NCBI RefSeq assembly: GCF_024281035.1
Contig: NZ_JAMXLH010000020.1
Coordinates: forward strand, 62,001-126,000
Reading direction: 5' to 3'
DNA: 64,000 bases
Source of the DNA: Paraburkholderia sp.
GTDB lineage: Bacteria > Pseudomonadota > Gammaproteobacteria > Burkholderiales > Burkholderiaceae
Shown here one piece after another: positions 1-8,131 of this stretch (the first letter of the stretch is position 1; each line of letters opens with the position of its first letter). The notes under the pieces were generated by a model, which was not told where the DNA came from, ran no database searches, and worked only from the letters and a program-made list of their open reading frames with translations. The position numbers were made by a program, and so were the translations under genes.

Positions 1-2
1 TC

Positions 3-113
3 GAGCGCATGGACGCGCGCGCGGCGGCCAAGCCGCATGGCGCGGCAGCGCATGGCCGCACGGGTGCGTCGCGCGGCGGCAAGGCGGCCCGCGCGCGGCA
101 GGAGACGCACTGA
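3..113 (+). CDS. C-terminal fragment of an unidentified protein
   Basis: The window opens inside a reading frame that begins before base 1 and ends at a TGA at 111-113. The 36 visible residues are rich in Ala, Arg, Gly and Lys (for example GASRGGKAARARQETH at the end) and look like a basic, disordered C-terminal tail. I do not recognise the protein and nothing here gives a function. The call rests only on the open frame running off the edge in the same direction as pyrF. In such GC-rich DNA it could be a chance frame. Confidence 0.3.
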   Translation, partial: ERMDARAAAKPHGAAAHGRTGASRGGKAARARQETH

Positions 114-422
114 TCCGCGCTTGATGCACGCTCGATCCGCGCCTGCTGCGCGGCACGCTGGCCCGATTCGACGGGGCGTTTCACGTGCCGTGCCGCAGGC
201 GGCCCATCTCATGTTGGCGTTCCGTTGCATGGCGTGACGTGGGGCATTCGTTCGGCTCGCATCGGCTGCCGATCCGCGGCGCGTGCCGCACGCTTGCGGC
301 ACGCTGGCGCTTCCGGCCGGGCGGCTTCTCGCGGCACCGCGACACCGCGGCGAAGCACCGAACCCAAGGCCGGGTAAAATACGCGCCGTTTCGAATCAAT
401 GGCTCGCCTCGAGTTACTCAAC
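114..422. other. Intergenic region upstream of pyrF
   Basis: About 310 bases without a convincing gene. Open frames on both strands here are Arg-rich and have no recognisable domain. The only signal I can support is a TAAAAT hexamer at 375-380, suitably placed to be the pyrF -10 element. Confidence 0.5.
375..380 (+). promoter_or_regulatory. Candidate -10 element of pyrF
   Basis: TAAAAT lies 43 bases before the pyrF ATG. No clear -35 hexamer sits 16-18 bases upstream, so this is a weak call resting on position and one hexamer. Confidence 0.35.
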
Positions 423-1238
423 ATGACCGCTTTCACCCAGACCCTCGACGCCGCCTGGAAGCGCACCGGCTCGCTGCTGTGCGTCGGCCTCGACCCCGAG
501 CCGACGAAGTTTCCCGCCGCGCTCGCCGGACGCAGCGATGCGATCTTCACGTTCTGCCGCGACATCGTCGACGCGACGGCGGCCTACGTGTGCTCGTTCA
601 AGCCGCAAATCGCCTACTTCGCCGCGCACCGCGCGGAAGACCAGCTCGAAGCACTGATCGCGCACATCCACGAGAAGCATCCCGGCCTGCCGGTGATCCT
701 CGACGCGAAGCGCGGCGACATCGGCAGCACGGCCGAGCAGTACGCGCGCGAGGCGTTCGAGCGCTACGCGGCGGACGCCGTGACGGTGAACCCGTACATG
801 GGTTTCGATTCGATCGAGCCGTATCTCGCGCACGCGGGCAAGGGCGTGATCGTGCTGTGCCGCACCTCGAACCCGGGCGGCTCGGACCTGCAGTTCCTGA
901 CGACCGACGGCAAGCCGCTCTACCAGGTCGTGGCGGCGCTGGCGGCGCAGAAGTGGAACGCGAGCGGCCAGCTCGGCCTCGTGGTCGGCGCAACGTTTCC
1001 GAAGGAAATTGAAGTGGTGCGCGGGATCGTCGGCGACATGCCTCTGCTGATTCCGGGCATCGGCGCGCAGGGCGGCGACGTCGAAGCGACCGTGCGCGCG
1101 GGCCGCACCGCAGCGGGCACGGGCATGCTGATCAACTCGTCGCGCGCGATTCTCTACGCGAGCAAGGGCGACGATTACGCGCAGGCGGCTGCAACGGCCG
1201 CGCAGGAAACGCGCGACCGCGTCAACGCGTTCCGCTGA
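423..1238 (+). CDS. pyrF: Orotidine 5'-phosphate decarboxylase
   Basis: Decarboxylates OMP to UMP, the last step of de novo pyrimidine synthesis, in the cytosol. The 271-residue protein has the family signature DAKRGDI at about residues 94-100, with the catalytic Lys at 96, and VNPYMGFD further on. Its length fits the long type of OMP decarboxylase found in many proteobacteria and mycobacteria rather than the roughly 240-residue E. coli type. The ATG at 423 was preferred to one at 399 because homology-like sequence ([12 protein letters not shown]) starts there. It stands alone, and the next gene converges on it. Confidence 0.95.
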   Translation: MTAFTQTLDAAWKRTGSLLCVGLDPEPTKFPAALAGRSDAIFTFCRDIVDATAAYVCSFKPQIAYFAAHRAEDQLEALIAHIHEKHPGLPVILDAKRGDIGSTAEQYAREAFERYAADAVTVNPYMGFDSIEPYLAHAGKGVIVLCRTSNPGGSDLQFLTTDGKPLYQVVAALAAQKWNASGQLGLVVGATFPKEIEVVRGIVGDMPLLIPGIGAQGGDVEATVRAGRTAAGTGMLINSSRAILYASKGDDYAQAAATAAQETRDRVNAFR

Positions 1239-1285
1239 ACGTACCGGCTCGCTGCGCCTGCACGGCGCCGCGAGCCGCGCCCTTC

Positions 1286-1340
1286 GAAACCGGCCCGCTA
1301 AAACCGGCCCGTCAAAAGACCCGTCAAAACCGCGGCCCGC
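1286..1340 (+). repeat. Degenerate tandem repeat between convergent genes
   Basis: Three to four imperfect copies of a motif close to AAAACCGGCCCGTC follow each other in the gap between pyrF and the convergent cupin gene. Copy boundaries are fuzzy (AAACCGGCCCGCT, AAAACCGGCCCGTC, AAAAGACCCGTC, AAAACCGCGGCCCGCTC). No function is evident. It does not form a clean terminator hairpin. Confidence 0.5.
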
Positions 1341-1874
1341 TCATCCCTTGCGCGCAGCAGCAGGCTTGCCCAGCAATTCGATGATGGCGCGATGCAGCGG
1401 AAACTTTTGCGCGAGCACGTCGGCATCGGCGATTTCGAATTCGCTGAACTCGAAGCCCGGCGCGACCGTGCAGCCCACCAGCGCAAAAGTCGACGGATCG
1501 CAGCAGCGCGCCGCGAACCAGTGGCCCGCGGGCACGACGGCCTGAAACACCGTACCCGGATGATCGAGCGCGTGACCGAGCTTGCGCGTGGAGAGTACGC
1601 CGCGCTCGTCGATCGAGTGGATTTCGAGCGGCGCGCCCGCGTAGAAGTGCCAGAGCTCGTCGGAGCGGATGCGGTGCCACGCCGAATAGGCGCCATCCGA
1701 TAGCAGAAAGTAGATCGCGGTCGAGGCCGTGCGCGTGCCCTCGTTCGCGGGCGCGCCGTCGCGGCGCACGAGCTTGTCCGCACGGTAGGTCTCGCTGTAG
1801 TAGCCGCCTTCGGGATGCGGTTCGAGCCCGAAGCGGCGGATCAGGTCGTCGACTGCGGTGTTCACGGTAGCCAT
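1341..1874 (-). CDS. Cupin-fold protein of the DUF985 family
   Basis: A 177-residue protein with the HPEGGYYSETYRA signature near its N terminus and an SAWHRIRSDELWHFYAG segment typical of the DUF985 cupin family. These are small beta-barrel proteins of unsettled biochemical role; some relatives are discussed as sugar epimerase-like or plant-type regulators, but no function can be assigned here. The start at 1874 is supported by an AGGAG a few bases upstream; an in-frame ATG at 1910 lacks this. It follows pncC closely and is probably the last gene of the thiL-pgpA-pncC cluster. Confidence 0.8.
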   Translation of the reverse strand: MATVNTAVDDLIRRFGLEPHPEGGYYSETYRADKLVRRDGAPANEGTRTASTAIYFLLSDGAYSAWHRIRSDELWHFYAGAPLEIHSIDERGVLSTRKLGHALDHPGTVFQAVVPAGHWFAARCCDPSTFALVGCTVAPGFEFSEFEIADADVLAQKFPLHRAIIELLGKPAAARKG

Positions 1875-1916
1875 GGTGGCGGTCTCCTTCCGTATCCCGG
1901 CATGCCGCACGCCGGG

Positions 1917-2417
1917 TTAGCGTTCCTTTTCGTCGAGTAGCGCGAGCAGCCCGCGCAGCGCATGCGCGGCGGCCTGCGCGCGGATCTGTTCGCGATCGCC
2001 CTTGAAGACGAGCGTCTCCACGCTCGTATGCAGCCGGTTGCTCCAGCCGAACGACACCATGCCGACCGGTTTCTCGGGCGTGCCGCCGCCCGGACCCGCC
2101 ACGCCCGTGATCGACAGCGAAACCTGTGCCCGGCTGTTGCGCAGCGCGCCTTCGGCCATCGCGCGGGCGACGGGCTCGCTGACTGCGCCGTGCTTGTCGA
2201 TCAGCTCGGCGGGCACGCCGATCATTTCGCTCTTTGCGAGGTTCGAATACGTGACGAAGCCGCGTTCGAACCAACCGCTGCTGCCGGAGATGTCGGTGAT
2301 CGCGGCGGCGACCATGCCGCCCGTGCACGATTCGGCGGTGGCGAGCATCAGACGCCCGTCGTGGAGCTTGTTGCCGACGCGGATGGCGAGTTGGTGAACG
2401 ACGGAATCGGTGGCCAT
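1917..2417 (-). CDS. pncC: Nicotinamide-nucleotide amidohydrolase (CinA C-terminal domain protein)
   Basis: Stand-alone CinA C-terminal domain. The family deamidates nicotinamide mononucleotide to nicotinic acid mononucleotide in pyridine-nucleotide recycling. The 166 residues carry AESCTGG at about 28-34, with the catalytic Ser, and ITGVAGPGGG, both family hallmarks. The length matches stand-alone PncC (about 160 residues). It lies about 30 bases after pgpA on the same strand and is probably co-transcribed with thiL and pgpA. This pgpA-cinA pairing is common in beta- and gammaproteobacteria. Confidence 0.9.
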   Translation of the reverse strand: MATDSVVHQLAIRVGNKLHDGRLMLATAESCTGGMVAAAITDISGSSGWFERGFVTYSNLAKSEMIGVPAELIDKHGAVSEPVARAMAEGALRNSRAQVSLSITGVAGPGGGTPEKPVGMVSFGWSNRLHTSVETLVFKGDREQIRAQAAAHALRGLLALLDEKER

Positions 2418-2451
2418 GGTGCGTTATCCGATGAGCGCCGGGGCGCGGGTT

Positions 2452-3123
2452 TCAGACCGACATACGCCAGAGCGCGATGACGAGCAGCGTGAAGAATGCA
2501 GCGACAAGGTCGTCGAACATGATGCCGAAGCCTCCCTTGAAGCGGCGGTCGAAATAGCGGATGGGCGGTGGCTTCACCATATCGAAGAAGCGGAAGGTGA
2601 GGAAAGCCGCGAGTTTCCCGTTGAAATCGACGGGCGTGACCATGAGCATCACGAGCCAGAAGGCGACGATCTCGTCCCAGACGATCGCGGACGGGTCGTC
2701 GACCTGCATTTTGCGGGCCGTGAATCCGGTGATCGCGATCCCGGCGATGTAGCCGAGGACGATCAGGAGCCCCCAGTCGATCACCGTCAGGTAGCGGCTC
2801 AGCACGTCGAACGTCACCCACGCGAACAGCGTGCCGGCCGTGCCCGGCGCGATGCGCGACAGGCCCGAGCCAAAGCCGAGCGAGATGATATGAAACGGAT
2901 GCGTGAGCATGAACTGCGCGTCGGCGCGGCGCGGGAGCGCGGCGGCGGTTGCGCCTGCGGTTTTGCCCGCTGAGGTGCCCGTGGTCGCGCCCGCCGTGGT
3001 ACCCGCGGCGGCACCCGCCGTGGCGCCAGCCATCGCGCCCGCAGCCCGCTCGTCCGGCGCGGCTGGCGGCAGCACGGACCCGGACAGGTTGTCGGCGGGC
3101 GTCGGCGTGGGGTCAGTCTGCAT
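2452..3123 (-). CDS. pgpA: Phosphatidylglycerophosphatase A
   Basis: Inner-membrane phosphatase that converts phosphatidylglycerol phosphate to phosphatidylglycerol. The core, from about residue 70, shows the PgpA pattern: FGSGLSRIAPGTAGTLFAW, several hydrophobic segments and FDDLVAAFFTLL near the end. At 223 residues it is longer than usual (about 160-170) because of an N-terminal tail of A/G/T-rich tetrapeptides (AGAT, AGTT and similar). The start at 3123 overlaps the thiL stop by 11 bases, which suggests translational coupling. A start inside the repeat or just before MLTHPFHIIS is an alternative that would remove the tail. Confidence 0.88.
   Translation of the reverse strand: MQTDPTPTPADNLSGSVLPPAAPDERAAGAMAGATAGAAAGTTAGATTGTSAGKTAGATAAALPRRADAQFMLTHPFHIISLGFGSGLSRIAPGTAGTLFAWVTFDVLSRYLTVIDWGLLIVLGYIAGIAITGFTARKMQVDDPSAIVWDEIVAFWLVMLMVTPVDFNGKLAAFLTFRFFDMVKPPPIRYFDRRFKGGFGIMFDDLVAAFFTLLVIALWRMSV
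2940..3050 (-). repeat. 12-bp-period low-complexity repeat in the pgpA N terminus
   Basis: On the coding (minus) strand, degenerate 12-base units encode a run of tetrapeptides such as AGAT, AGAA, AGTT, AGAT and TGTS between about residues 28 and 64 of PgpA. The period keeps the reading frame when unit number changes. Confidence 0.6.
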
Positions 3124-4111
3124 GGAAGTGATCGAAGCCTTGCAACGTGAGGTTGAGCGGCGCACCGGATCCGTCGTGCCACGCGATGCCCGGCTTCGCG
3201 CGCGCCGGATCGGCCGGGTCGAGGACAGTTATTGTACCGATGCGCGTCGCGCGCACGCCCGCATGTTGCGCGGCTGCCTCGACCGCGCTGCGCGCGCCGG
3301 GCGCCGCCGTGAAGCACAGTTCGTAGTCGTCGCCGCCCGCGAGCGCGCACTGGCGTTGCACCGCTTGCGGCAGGCGCGCGAGCGCCGCCGAGCGCGGCAG
3401 CGCATCGACATCGATGCGCGCGCAGGCGTTCGAGCGCTCGAGAATGTGCAGCAGGTCGCCCGCGAGGCCGTCCGAAACGTCGAGCGCCGCGTGCGCCACG
3501 CCGCGCAGCGCAAGGCCGAGCGCGATGCGCGGCTCTGGCCGCTCGAGCGCGTGACGGAACACGGCGGCGTCGGCGGCATCGGTCTGCCACTCGCCGCGCA
3601 GCACGCCGAGCCCCGCGCGCGCATCGCCGGGCGTGCCGGAAACCCAGATGTCGTCGCCGGGTTGCGCGGCATCGCGCCGGAGCGCGGCGCCCTGCGGCAC
3701 CGAGCCAAACACCGTGATGCAAAGATTCAGCGGCCCTGCGGTCGTGTCGCCGCCGATCAGTTCGCAGCCGAAGCGGTCGGCCAGCTCGAAGAGGCCCGCG
3801 CTGAACGCCGTGAGCCAGTCTTCGCGCGGCTTCGGCAGTGAAAACGCAAGGGTGAAGCCGAGCGGCGCGGCGCCCATCGCGGCGAGATCGGAGAGATTCA
3901 CCGCGAGCGCCTTGTGGCCGAGCGCGTGCGGATCGACATCGGGCAGGAAGTGGCGGCCTTCCACGAGCATGTCGGTCGAGATCGCGAGCATTTCGCCGGC
4001 GGGCGGCGCGATCAGCGCGCAGTCGTCGCCAATGCCGAGCGCGGCGCGGCGCGTGTTCGCACGCGCGCGCCGGGCGAAGAATTGGTCGATCAGGGAGAAC
4101 TCTGAAAGCAT
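3113..4111 (-). CDS. thiL: Thiamine-monophosphate kinase
   Basis: Phosphorylates thiamine monophosphate with ATP to give the cofactor thiamine diphosphate. The 332-residue protein starts with SEFSLIDQFF, has GIGDDCALI near residues 27-35 (Mg-ATP and substrate Asp residues), FVGGDTT-like IGGDTTAGP, and a late DVSDGLAGDL motif, all typical of ThiL and the PurM/AIR synthase fold. It is the first gene of a leftward cluster with pgpA (11-base overlap), pncC and a cupin gene. Confidence 0.95.
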   Translation of the reverse strand: MLSEFSLIDQFFARRARANTRRAALGIGDDCALIAPPAGEMLAISTDMLVEGRHFLPDVDPHALGHKALAVNLSDLAAMGAAPLGFTLAFSLPKPREDWLTAFSAGLFELADRFGCELIGGDTTAGPLNLCITVFGSVPQGAALRRDAAQPGDDIWVSGTPGDARAGLGVLRGEWQTDAADAAVFRHALERPEPRIALGLALRGVAHAALDVSDGLAGDLLHILERSNACARIDVDALPRSAALARLPQAVQRQCALAGGDDYELCFTAAPGARSAVEAAAQHAGVRATRIGTITVLDPADPARAKPGIAWHDGSGAPLNLTLQGFDHFHAD

Positions 4112-4260
4112 GTTGAAAGGACTATAGCGAATGGTAGGCGGGCTGTCGCAGAGCGCTCGCGCCGCTGCGGCTTTTCAGCGATTCCGGTCGCGGCACCTGC
4201 GCCGGAACCGTACGTAATTGCGCCGGAGAATGGCGCTACAATGGGTCCGAATCGCCATTC

Positions 4261-4266
4261 TATAAT
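4261..4266 (+). promoter_or_regulatory. Candidate -10 element of maeB
   Basis: A perfect TATAAT lies 22 bases before the chosen maeB ATG, so the 5' leader would be only about 15 bases. No good -35 hexamer is present about 17 bases upstream. Confidence 0.45.
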
Positions 4267-4288
4267 CTGCACTTCATTCGGGCCCGTC

Positions 4289-6583
4289 ATGTCGAATTCC
4301 GCCACGACCAAGCTTCGCGAAGCCGCACTCGATTATCACGAGTTTCCCACTCCAGGAAAGATCGAGATCGCGCCAACCAAACAGATGCTCAACCAGCGCG
4401 ATCTCTCGCTTGCGTACTCGCCAGGCGTGGCGTTCGCGTGCGAGGCGATCGTCGACGATCCGCTAAACGCATCGCGCTTCACGGCGCGCAGCAACCTCGT
4501 CGGCGTCGTGTCGAACGGCACGGCGGTGCTCGGCCTCGGCAACATCGGGCCGCTCGCCGCGAAGCCGGTCATGGAAGGCAAGGCGGTGCTCTTCAAGAAG
4601 TTCGCGGGCATCGACGTGTTCGACATCGAGCTCAACGAATCGGACCCGCACAAGCTCGTCGAAGTGATCGCCGCGCTCGAACCCACGTTCGGCGGCATCA
4701 ACCTCGAAGACATCAAGGCGCCCGACTGCTTCATCGTCGAGCGCGAGTGCCGCAAGCGCATGAAGATTCCGGTCTTCCACGACGACCAGCACGGCACCGC
4801 CATCGTCGTCGCCGCGGCCGTCACGAACGGCCTGAAGGTTGTCGGCAAGAACATCAAGGAAGTGAAGCTCGTCGCGTCGGGCGCGGGTGCTGCGGCGCTT
4901 GCCTGTCTCGACTTGCTCGTCGATCTGGGCCTGCCGCTGGAGAACATCGTCGTCACCGATCTGGCGGGCGTGGTCTACAAGGGCCGCGCCGAACTGATGG
5001 ACCCGGTCAAGGAGCGCTTCGCGCGCGAGACGAACGCGCGCACGCTCGCCGAAGTCATGGCGGACGCGGACATTTTCCTCGGCCTTTCGGCGGGCGGCGT
5101 GCTCAAGCCGGAGATGGTCACCCGCATGGCCGCGAAGCCGCTGATCCTCGCGCTCGCGAACCCCACGCCGGAAATCCTCCCTGAACTCGCGCTCGAAGTG
5201 CGTCCGGACGCCGTGCTCGCGACCGGCCGCACCGACTATCCGAACCAGGTCAACAACGTGCTGTGCTTCCCGTTCATCTTCCGCGGCGCGCTCGACGCGG
5301 GCGCGACGACGGTCACGCGGGAAATGGAAATTGCGGCGGTGAACGCGATCGCCGACCTCGCGCGCCAGGAGCAGAGCGACGTCGTCGCCACGGCGTATGG
5401 CATTCAGGACCTGCAGTTCGGCCCCGAGTACCTGATTCCGAAGCCTTTCGATCCGCGCCTGATCGTCAGGATCGCGCCGGCCGTCGCGAAGGCGGCGATG
5501 GACTCGGGGGTTGCGACGCGTCCGATCGAGGACATGGACGCCTACGAGCAGCACCTGCAGCATTTCGTGTACCACAGCGGCACGACCATGAAGCCGATCT
5601 TCCAGCTCGCGCGCTCGGTCGAGCCGGAGAAAAAGCGCATCGTCTTCGCGGAGGGCGAAGAAGAGCGCATCTTGCGCGCGGTGCAGATCGTCGTCGACGA
5701 AAAGCTCGCGAAGCCCATTCTGATTGGCCGCCCGGCAGTGATCGAGCAGCGCGCCGCGCGCTATGGCCTGCGTCTGGTCGCGGGGCAGGATTACACGGTC
5801 GTCAATACCGATCACGACGAGCGCTATCGCGACTTCTGGCAGAGCTACGCGAAGCTGATGGCGCGCAAAGGCATTACGCCGCAGATGGCGAAACTCGAAA
5901 TGCGCCGCCGCACCACGCTGATCGGCTCGATGCTCGTGAAGCGGGGCGAGGCCGACGGCATGATCTGCGGCACGATCAGCACGACGCACCGGCATCTGCA
6001 CTTCATCGACCAGGTGATCGGCAAGAAGGAGGGCTGCAGCGTCTACGGGGCGATGATCGGGCTCGTGCTGCCGAACCGCCAGATCTTCATCGTGGACACG
6101 CACGTCAACATCGACCCGACACCGGCCCAGCTCGCCGAGATCACGATCATGGCCGCCGAGGAAGTGCGCCGCTTCGGCATCGAGCCGAATATTGCGCTGT
6201 GCTCGCACTCGAACTTCGGTTCGAGCCTCGCGCCATCGGCGCAGAAGATGCGCGACCTGCTCGACATCCTGAAGGAACGCGCGCCCGATCTGCGGGTGGA
6301 CGGCGAAATGCACGGCGATGTCGCGCTCGACCCGTACATGCGCCGCGAGATCCTGCCCGATTCGACCCTCGAAGGCGAAGCGAACCTGCTGATCATGCCG
6401 AACATCGACGCGGCGAATATCTCGTACAACCTGCTCAAGACGGCGGCGGGCAACAACATCGCGATTGGCCCGATTCTGCTTGGCGCGGCCAAGCCGGTGC
6501 ATGTGCTGACCGCTTCGGCCACCGTGCGCCGCATCGTCAACATGGCGGCGCTCGTTGTCGCGGATGTGAACGCCTCGCGTTAA
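4289..6583 (+). CDS. maeB: NADP-dependent malic enzyme with C-terminal phosphotransacetylase-like domain
   Basis: Oxidatively decarboxylates malate to pyruvate with reduction of NADP, linking the TCA cycle to gluconeogenesis and NADPH supply. The 764-residue protein has the malic enzyme catalytic domain first (LAYSPGVAFACEA, DDQHGTAIV), a nucleotide-binding fold with GAGAAALAC at about residue 195, and from about residue 430 a phosphate acetyl/butyryltransferase domain (PTA_PTB), which in MaeB proteins is regulatory and binds acetyl-CoA. Size matches E. coli MaeB (759). The ATG at 4289 was chosen over 4241 because MSNSATTKLREAAL is the expected N terminus and the -10 at 4261 would exclude the longer form. 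Confidence 0.95.
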   Translation: MSNSATTKLREAALDYHEFPTPGKIEIAPTKQMLNQRDLSLAYSPGVAFACEAIVDDPLNASRFTARSNLVGVVSNGTAVLGLGNIGPLAAKPVMEGKAVLFKKFAGIDVFDIELNESDPHKLVEVIAALEPTFGGINLEDIKAPDCFIVERECRKRMKIPVFHDDQHGTAIVVAAAVTNGLKVVGKNIKEVKLVASGAGAAALACLDLLVDLGLPLENIVVTDLAGVVYKGRAELMDPVKERFARETNARTLAEVMADADIFLGLSAGGVLKPEMVTRMAAKPLILALANPTPEILPELALEVRPDAVLATGRTDYPNQVNNVLCFPFIFRGALDAGATTVTREMEIAAVNAIADLARQEQSDVVATAYGIQDLQFGPEYLIPKPFDPRLIVRIAPAVAKAAMDSGVATRPIEDMDAYEQHLQHFVYHSGTTMKPIFQLARSVEPEKKRIVFAEGEEERILRAVQIVVDEKLAKPILIGRPAVIEQRAARYGLRLVAGQDYTVVNTDHDERYRDFWQSYAKLMARKGITPQMAKLEMRRRTTLIGSMLVKRGEADGMICGTISTTHRHLHFIDQVIGKKEGCSVYGAMIGLVLPNRQIFIVDTHVNIDPTPAQLAEITIMAAEEVRRFGIEPNIALCSHSNFGSSLAPSAQKMRDLLDILKERAPDLRVDGEMHGDVALDPYMRREILPDSTLEGEANLLIMPNIDAANISYNLLKTAAGNNIAIGPILLGAAKPVHVLTASATVRRIVNMAALVVADVNASR

Positions 6584-6646
6584 GCGTCGGCGTCGGCTGG
6601 AGTAGCCGGAGCTGCCGGAGCTGCCGGGGCAATCGTGCCCCGTAAA

Positions 6647-6675
6647 AGCAGCGTGCCTGAAACCGGCACGCTGCT
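6647..6675 (+). terminator. Hairpin downstream of maeB
   Basis: Perfect 11-bp inverted repeat (AGCAGCGTGCC and GGCACGCTGCT) with a 7-base loop, 64 bases after the maeB stop. There is no T-run after it, so it is either a weak or Rho-assisted terminator or a 3' stabilising hairpin. Just upstream (about 6598-6630) are tandem GGAGCTGCC-like 9-mers. Confidence 0.5.
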
Positions 6676-6864
6676 CCCACCGCTCCGCCCGGCCTCTGGT
6701 CAGGCCTTTGTAAAATCTACCGGTTTCTGCCTTGTGCACAGTCAACGAGCGACCGTCCCGGCCCGGCGAACGTTGCTTCCGGGGTGCTTTAGCGATACCC
6801 TTACAATTTTGATGGTCGTCGAACGCAGGAACCGACAAGCAACCGAACAGCGGGAATCTCGTAA

Positions 6865-7398
6865 ATGGCGCGCATGGGGCTGCAAAGCCGGGAATCTGGG
6901 CTGCGAAGCCGGGAATCTGAACTGGAACCCCAGCTGAAACGCAACGCTGCAGGTAAATCCGCTGGGCTAACCCATTGTTTCGACAGCATTCGCCGGGTGG
7001 CGACGGCTGCGGCGCTGGTCGTTGCGGCGACCTTCGCGACGGGCGGATTCGTTCCCGCGCAGGCGCGAAGCGCGCCTTCCGCAGACGTTGCGGGAGAAGT
7101 CGCGGCAGACGTCGGCACGGTTGCCGTTAGCCAGTTGCCGTCCGAAGCGGTCAATACGCTCGGACTCATCGCGGCGGGCGGTCCTTATCCGTTCGCCAAA
7201 GACGGAGTCGTGTTCGGCAACTTCGAGCGGATGCTGCCGTACCACCGGCGCGGCTATTACCATGAGTACACCGTACCGACGCCTCGCGCGCGCAATCGCG
7301 GCGCGCGTCGCATCGTCTGCGGCGGCGCGTTGCGGCAGACCGGCAACTGTTACTACTCCGACGACCATTACGCCAGTTTTAAGCGAATTGTTGAATGA
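6865..7398 (+). CDS. Secreted guanyl-specific ribonuclease (N1/T1/Sa family)
   Basis: Microbial ribonuclease of the barnase/RNase Sa superfamily, cleaving single-stranded RNA after G. From residue 91 (LPSEAVNTLGLIAAGGPYPF) it follows RNase Sa closely. The catalytic triad is present: Glu134 in YYHEYTV, Arg149 before IVCGG, and His168 in DDHYASF. Cys152 and Cys162 may form a disulfide. A hydrophobic segment at about 45-62 ending PAQA looks like a signal peptide, so the mature enzyme is probably periplasmic or exported. The true start is uncertain: 40 residues precede the signal segment and contain a 21-bp duplication, and no strong ribosome site is seen. A barstar-family gene starts 17 bases after its stop. 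Confidence 0.88.
   Translation: MARMGLQSRESGLRSRESELEPQLKRNAAGKSAGLTHCFDSIRRVATAAALVVAATFATGGFVPAQARSAPSADVAGEVAADVGTVAVSQLPSEAVNTLGLIAAGGPYPFAKDGVVFGNFERMLPYHRRGYYHEYTVPTPRARNRGARRIVCGGALRQTGNCYYSDDHYASFKRIVE
6878..6919 (+). repeat. Tandem 21-bp duplication in the ribonuclease 5' region
   Basis: Two adjacent 21-base units (6878-6898 and 6899-6919) differ at one position: GGCTGCAAAGCCGGGAATCT versus GGCTGCGAAGCCGGGAATCT, each followed by G. A third partial copy (CGGGAATCT) occurs at 6851-6859. If the ATG at 6865 is used, the repeat encodes GLQSRES/GLRSRES. Confidence 0.85.
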
Positions 7399-7414
7399 CA
7401 CCGGGAAGAGCGGA

Positions 7415-8017
7415 ATGAGCGAGAACATCTACGCGCACGACCCGCGGGTCGCGAGCGATCCGTTCGCGGCCGGGGAAGGTAACCTGTTCCAGCGAGTCAT
7501 GCAGATGAAGCACGACGAACAGGGGCAGATGCAGGGACAGACGCAGGATCAGCAGGCTCAAGCGCAAGGACAAGCGGCGCCCGCCGAGGGCGGCGCGTCT
7601 TCAGCAGACGAGGGAGGCATGAACCTGTTCTCGACGGTCCGGCCGAACATCGTCCAGTCGATCCGCGCGTTTCGCGTGCAGGATCTCCACGACGAGGCCC
7701 AGCGCCTCGATCAGCATTTTCTCTACGCCTACTGCGCGAACGCGAAGAGCAAGCAGGAAGTGCTCGAAACCATCGCGACGTCGTTTCTGTTTCCGAAGCA
7801 TTTCGGCAAGAACTACGACGGGCTGTACGACTGCCTGACCGATCTCGTGCAGAAGGCGGGTGAGCAGCCGGGCTTCGTGGTCGTCCTGGACGGACTGCCG
7901 ATCGCGCAGAAGTTCGACAAGGACGGGCGCGAGACGCTGCTCGACGTGTTTCGCGAAGCCTCCGAATACTGGGGCGAGCGCAAGGTGCCGTTCCGGGTCT
8001 TTTATTCGTTCGCCTGA
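7415..8017 (+). CDS. Barstar-family ribonuclease inhibitor with a long N-terminal extension
   Basis: Barstar proteins bind and block barnase-type ribonucleases in the cytoplasm. The C-terminal ~120 residues (from about 85) carry the barstar pattern: FPKHFGKNYDGLYDCLTDL, then VVVLDGL and a terminal FRVFYSF. The protein has 200 residues against about 90 for classical barstar. The extra N terminus is Gln-rich and low-complexity (GQMQGQTQDQQAQAQGQ) and ends near an internal Met at 69 (7619), an alternative start, though the AGGGAGG before it is too close. The gene follows the ribonuclease by 16 bases, so toxin and antidote are probably one transcript. Confidence 0.88.
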   Translation: MSENIYAHDPRVASDPFAAGEGNLFQRVMQMKHDEQGQMQGQTQDQQAQAQGQAAPAEGGASSADEGGMNLFSTVRPNIVQSIRAFRVQDLHDEAQRLDQHFLYAYCANAKSKQEVLETIATSFLFPKHFGKNYDGLYDCLTDLVQKAGEQPGFVVVLDGLPIAQKFDKDGRETLLDVFREASEYWGERKVPFRVFYSFA

Positions 8018-8088
8018 CGTCCGTCGTCAGCTTTCGGCACCCGGCACTCCGCCGGAAGAAGCGCACCGTTCACGCGCACGCTCCGCTC

Positions 8089-8131
8089 AGGCCCGCCTTC
8101 CGGTAAGGAAACGGCGGGCCTTGTCGTTTTT
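8089..8131 (+). terminator. Terminator after the ribonuclease-barstar pair
   Basis: AGGCCCGCC (8089-8097) pairs with GGCGGGCCT (8113-8121), an inner TTCC/GGAA extends the stem, and a GTTTTTA tract follows. Its end overlaps the 3' end of convergent rsmE. Confidence 0.7.

Noticed and set aside
37..237. 66-codon Arg-rich frame at the left edge
   Set aside because: No domain, no ribosome site, and it overlaps the likely tail of the truncated upstream frame.
6802..6807. TACAAT before the ribonuclease gene as a promoter
   Set aside because: The nearest -35-like hexamers are at the wrong distances (11 or 23 bases), so it is not reported as a promoter.
4463..6838. Open frame of about 790 codons antisense to maeB
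   Set aside because: Same effect; the sequence has no recognisable family and the composition of a shadow frame.
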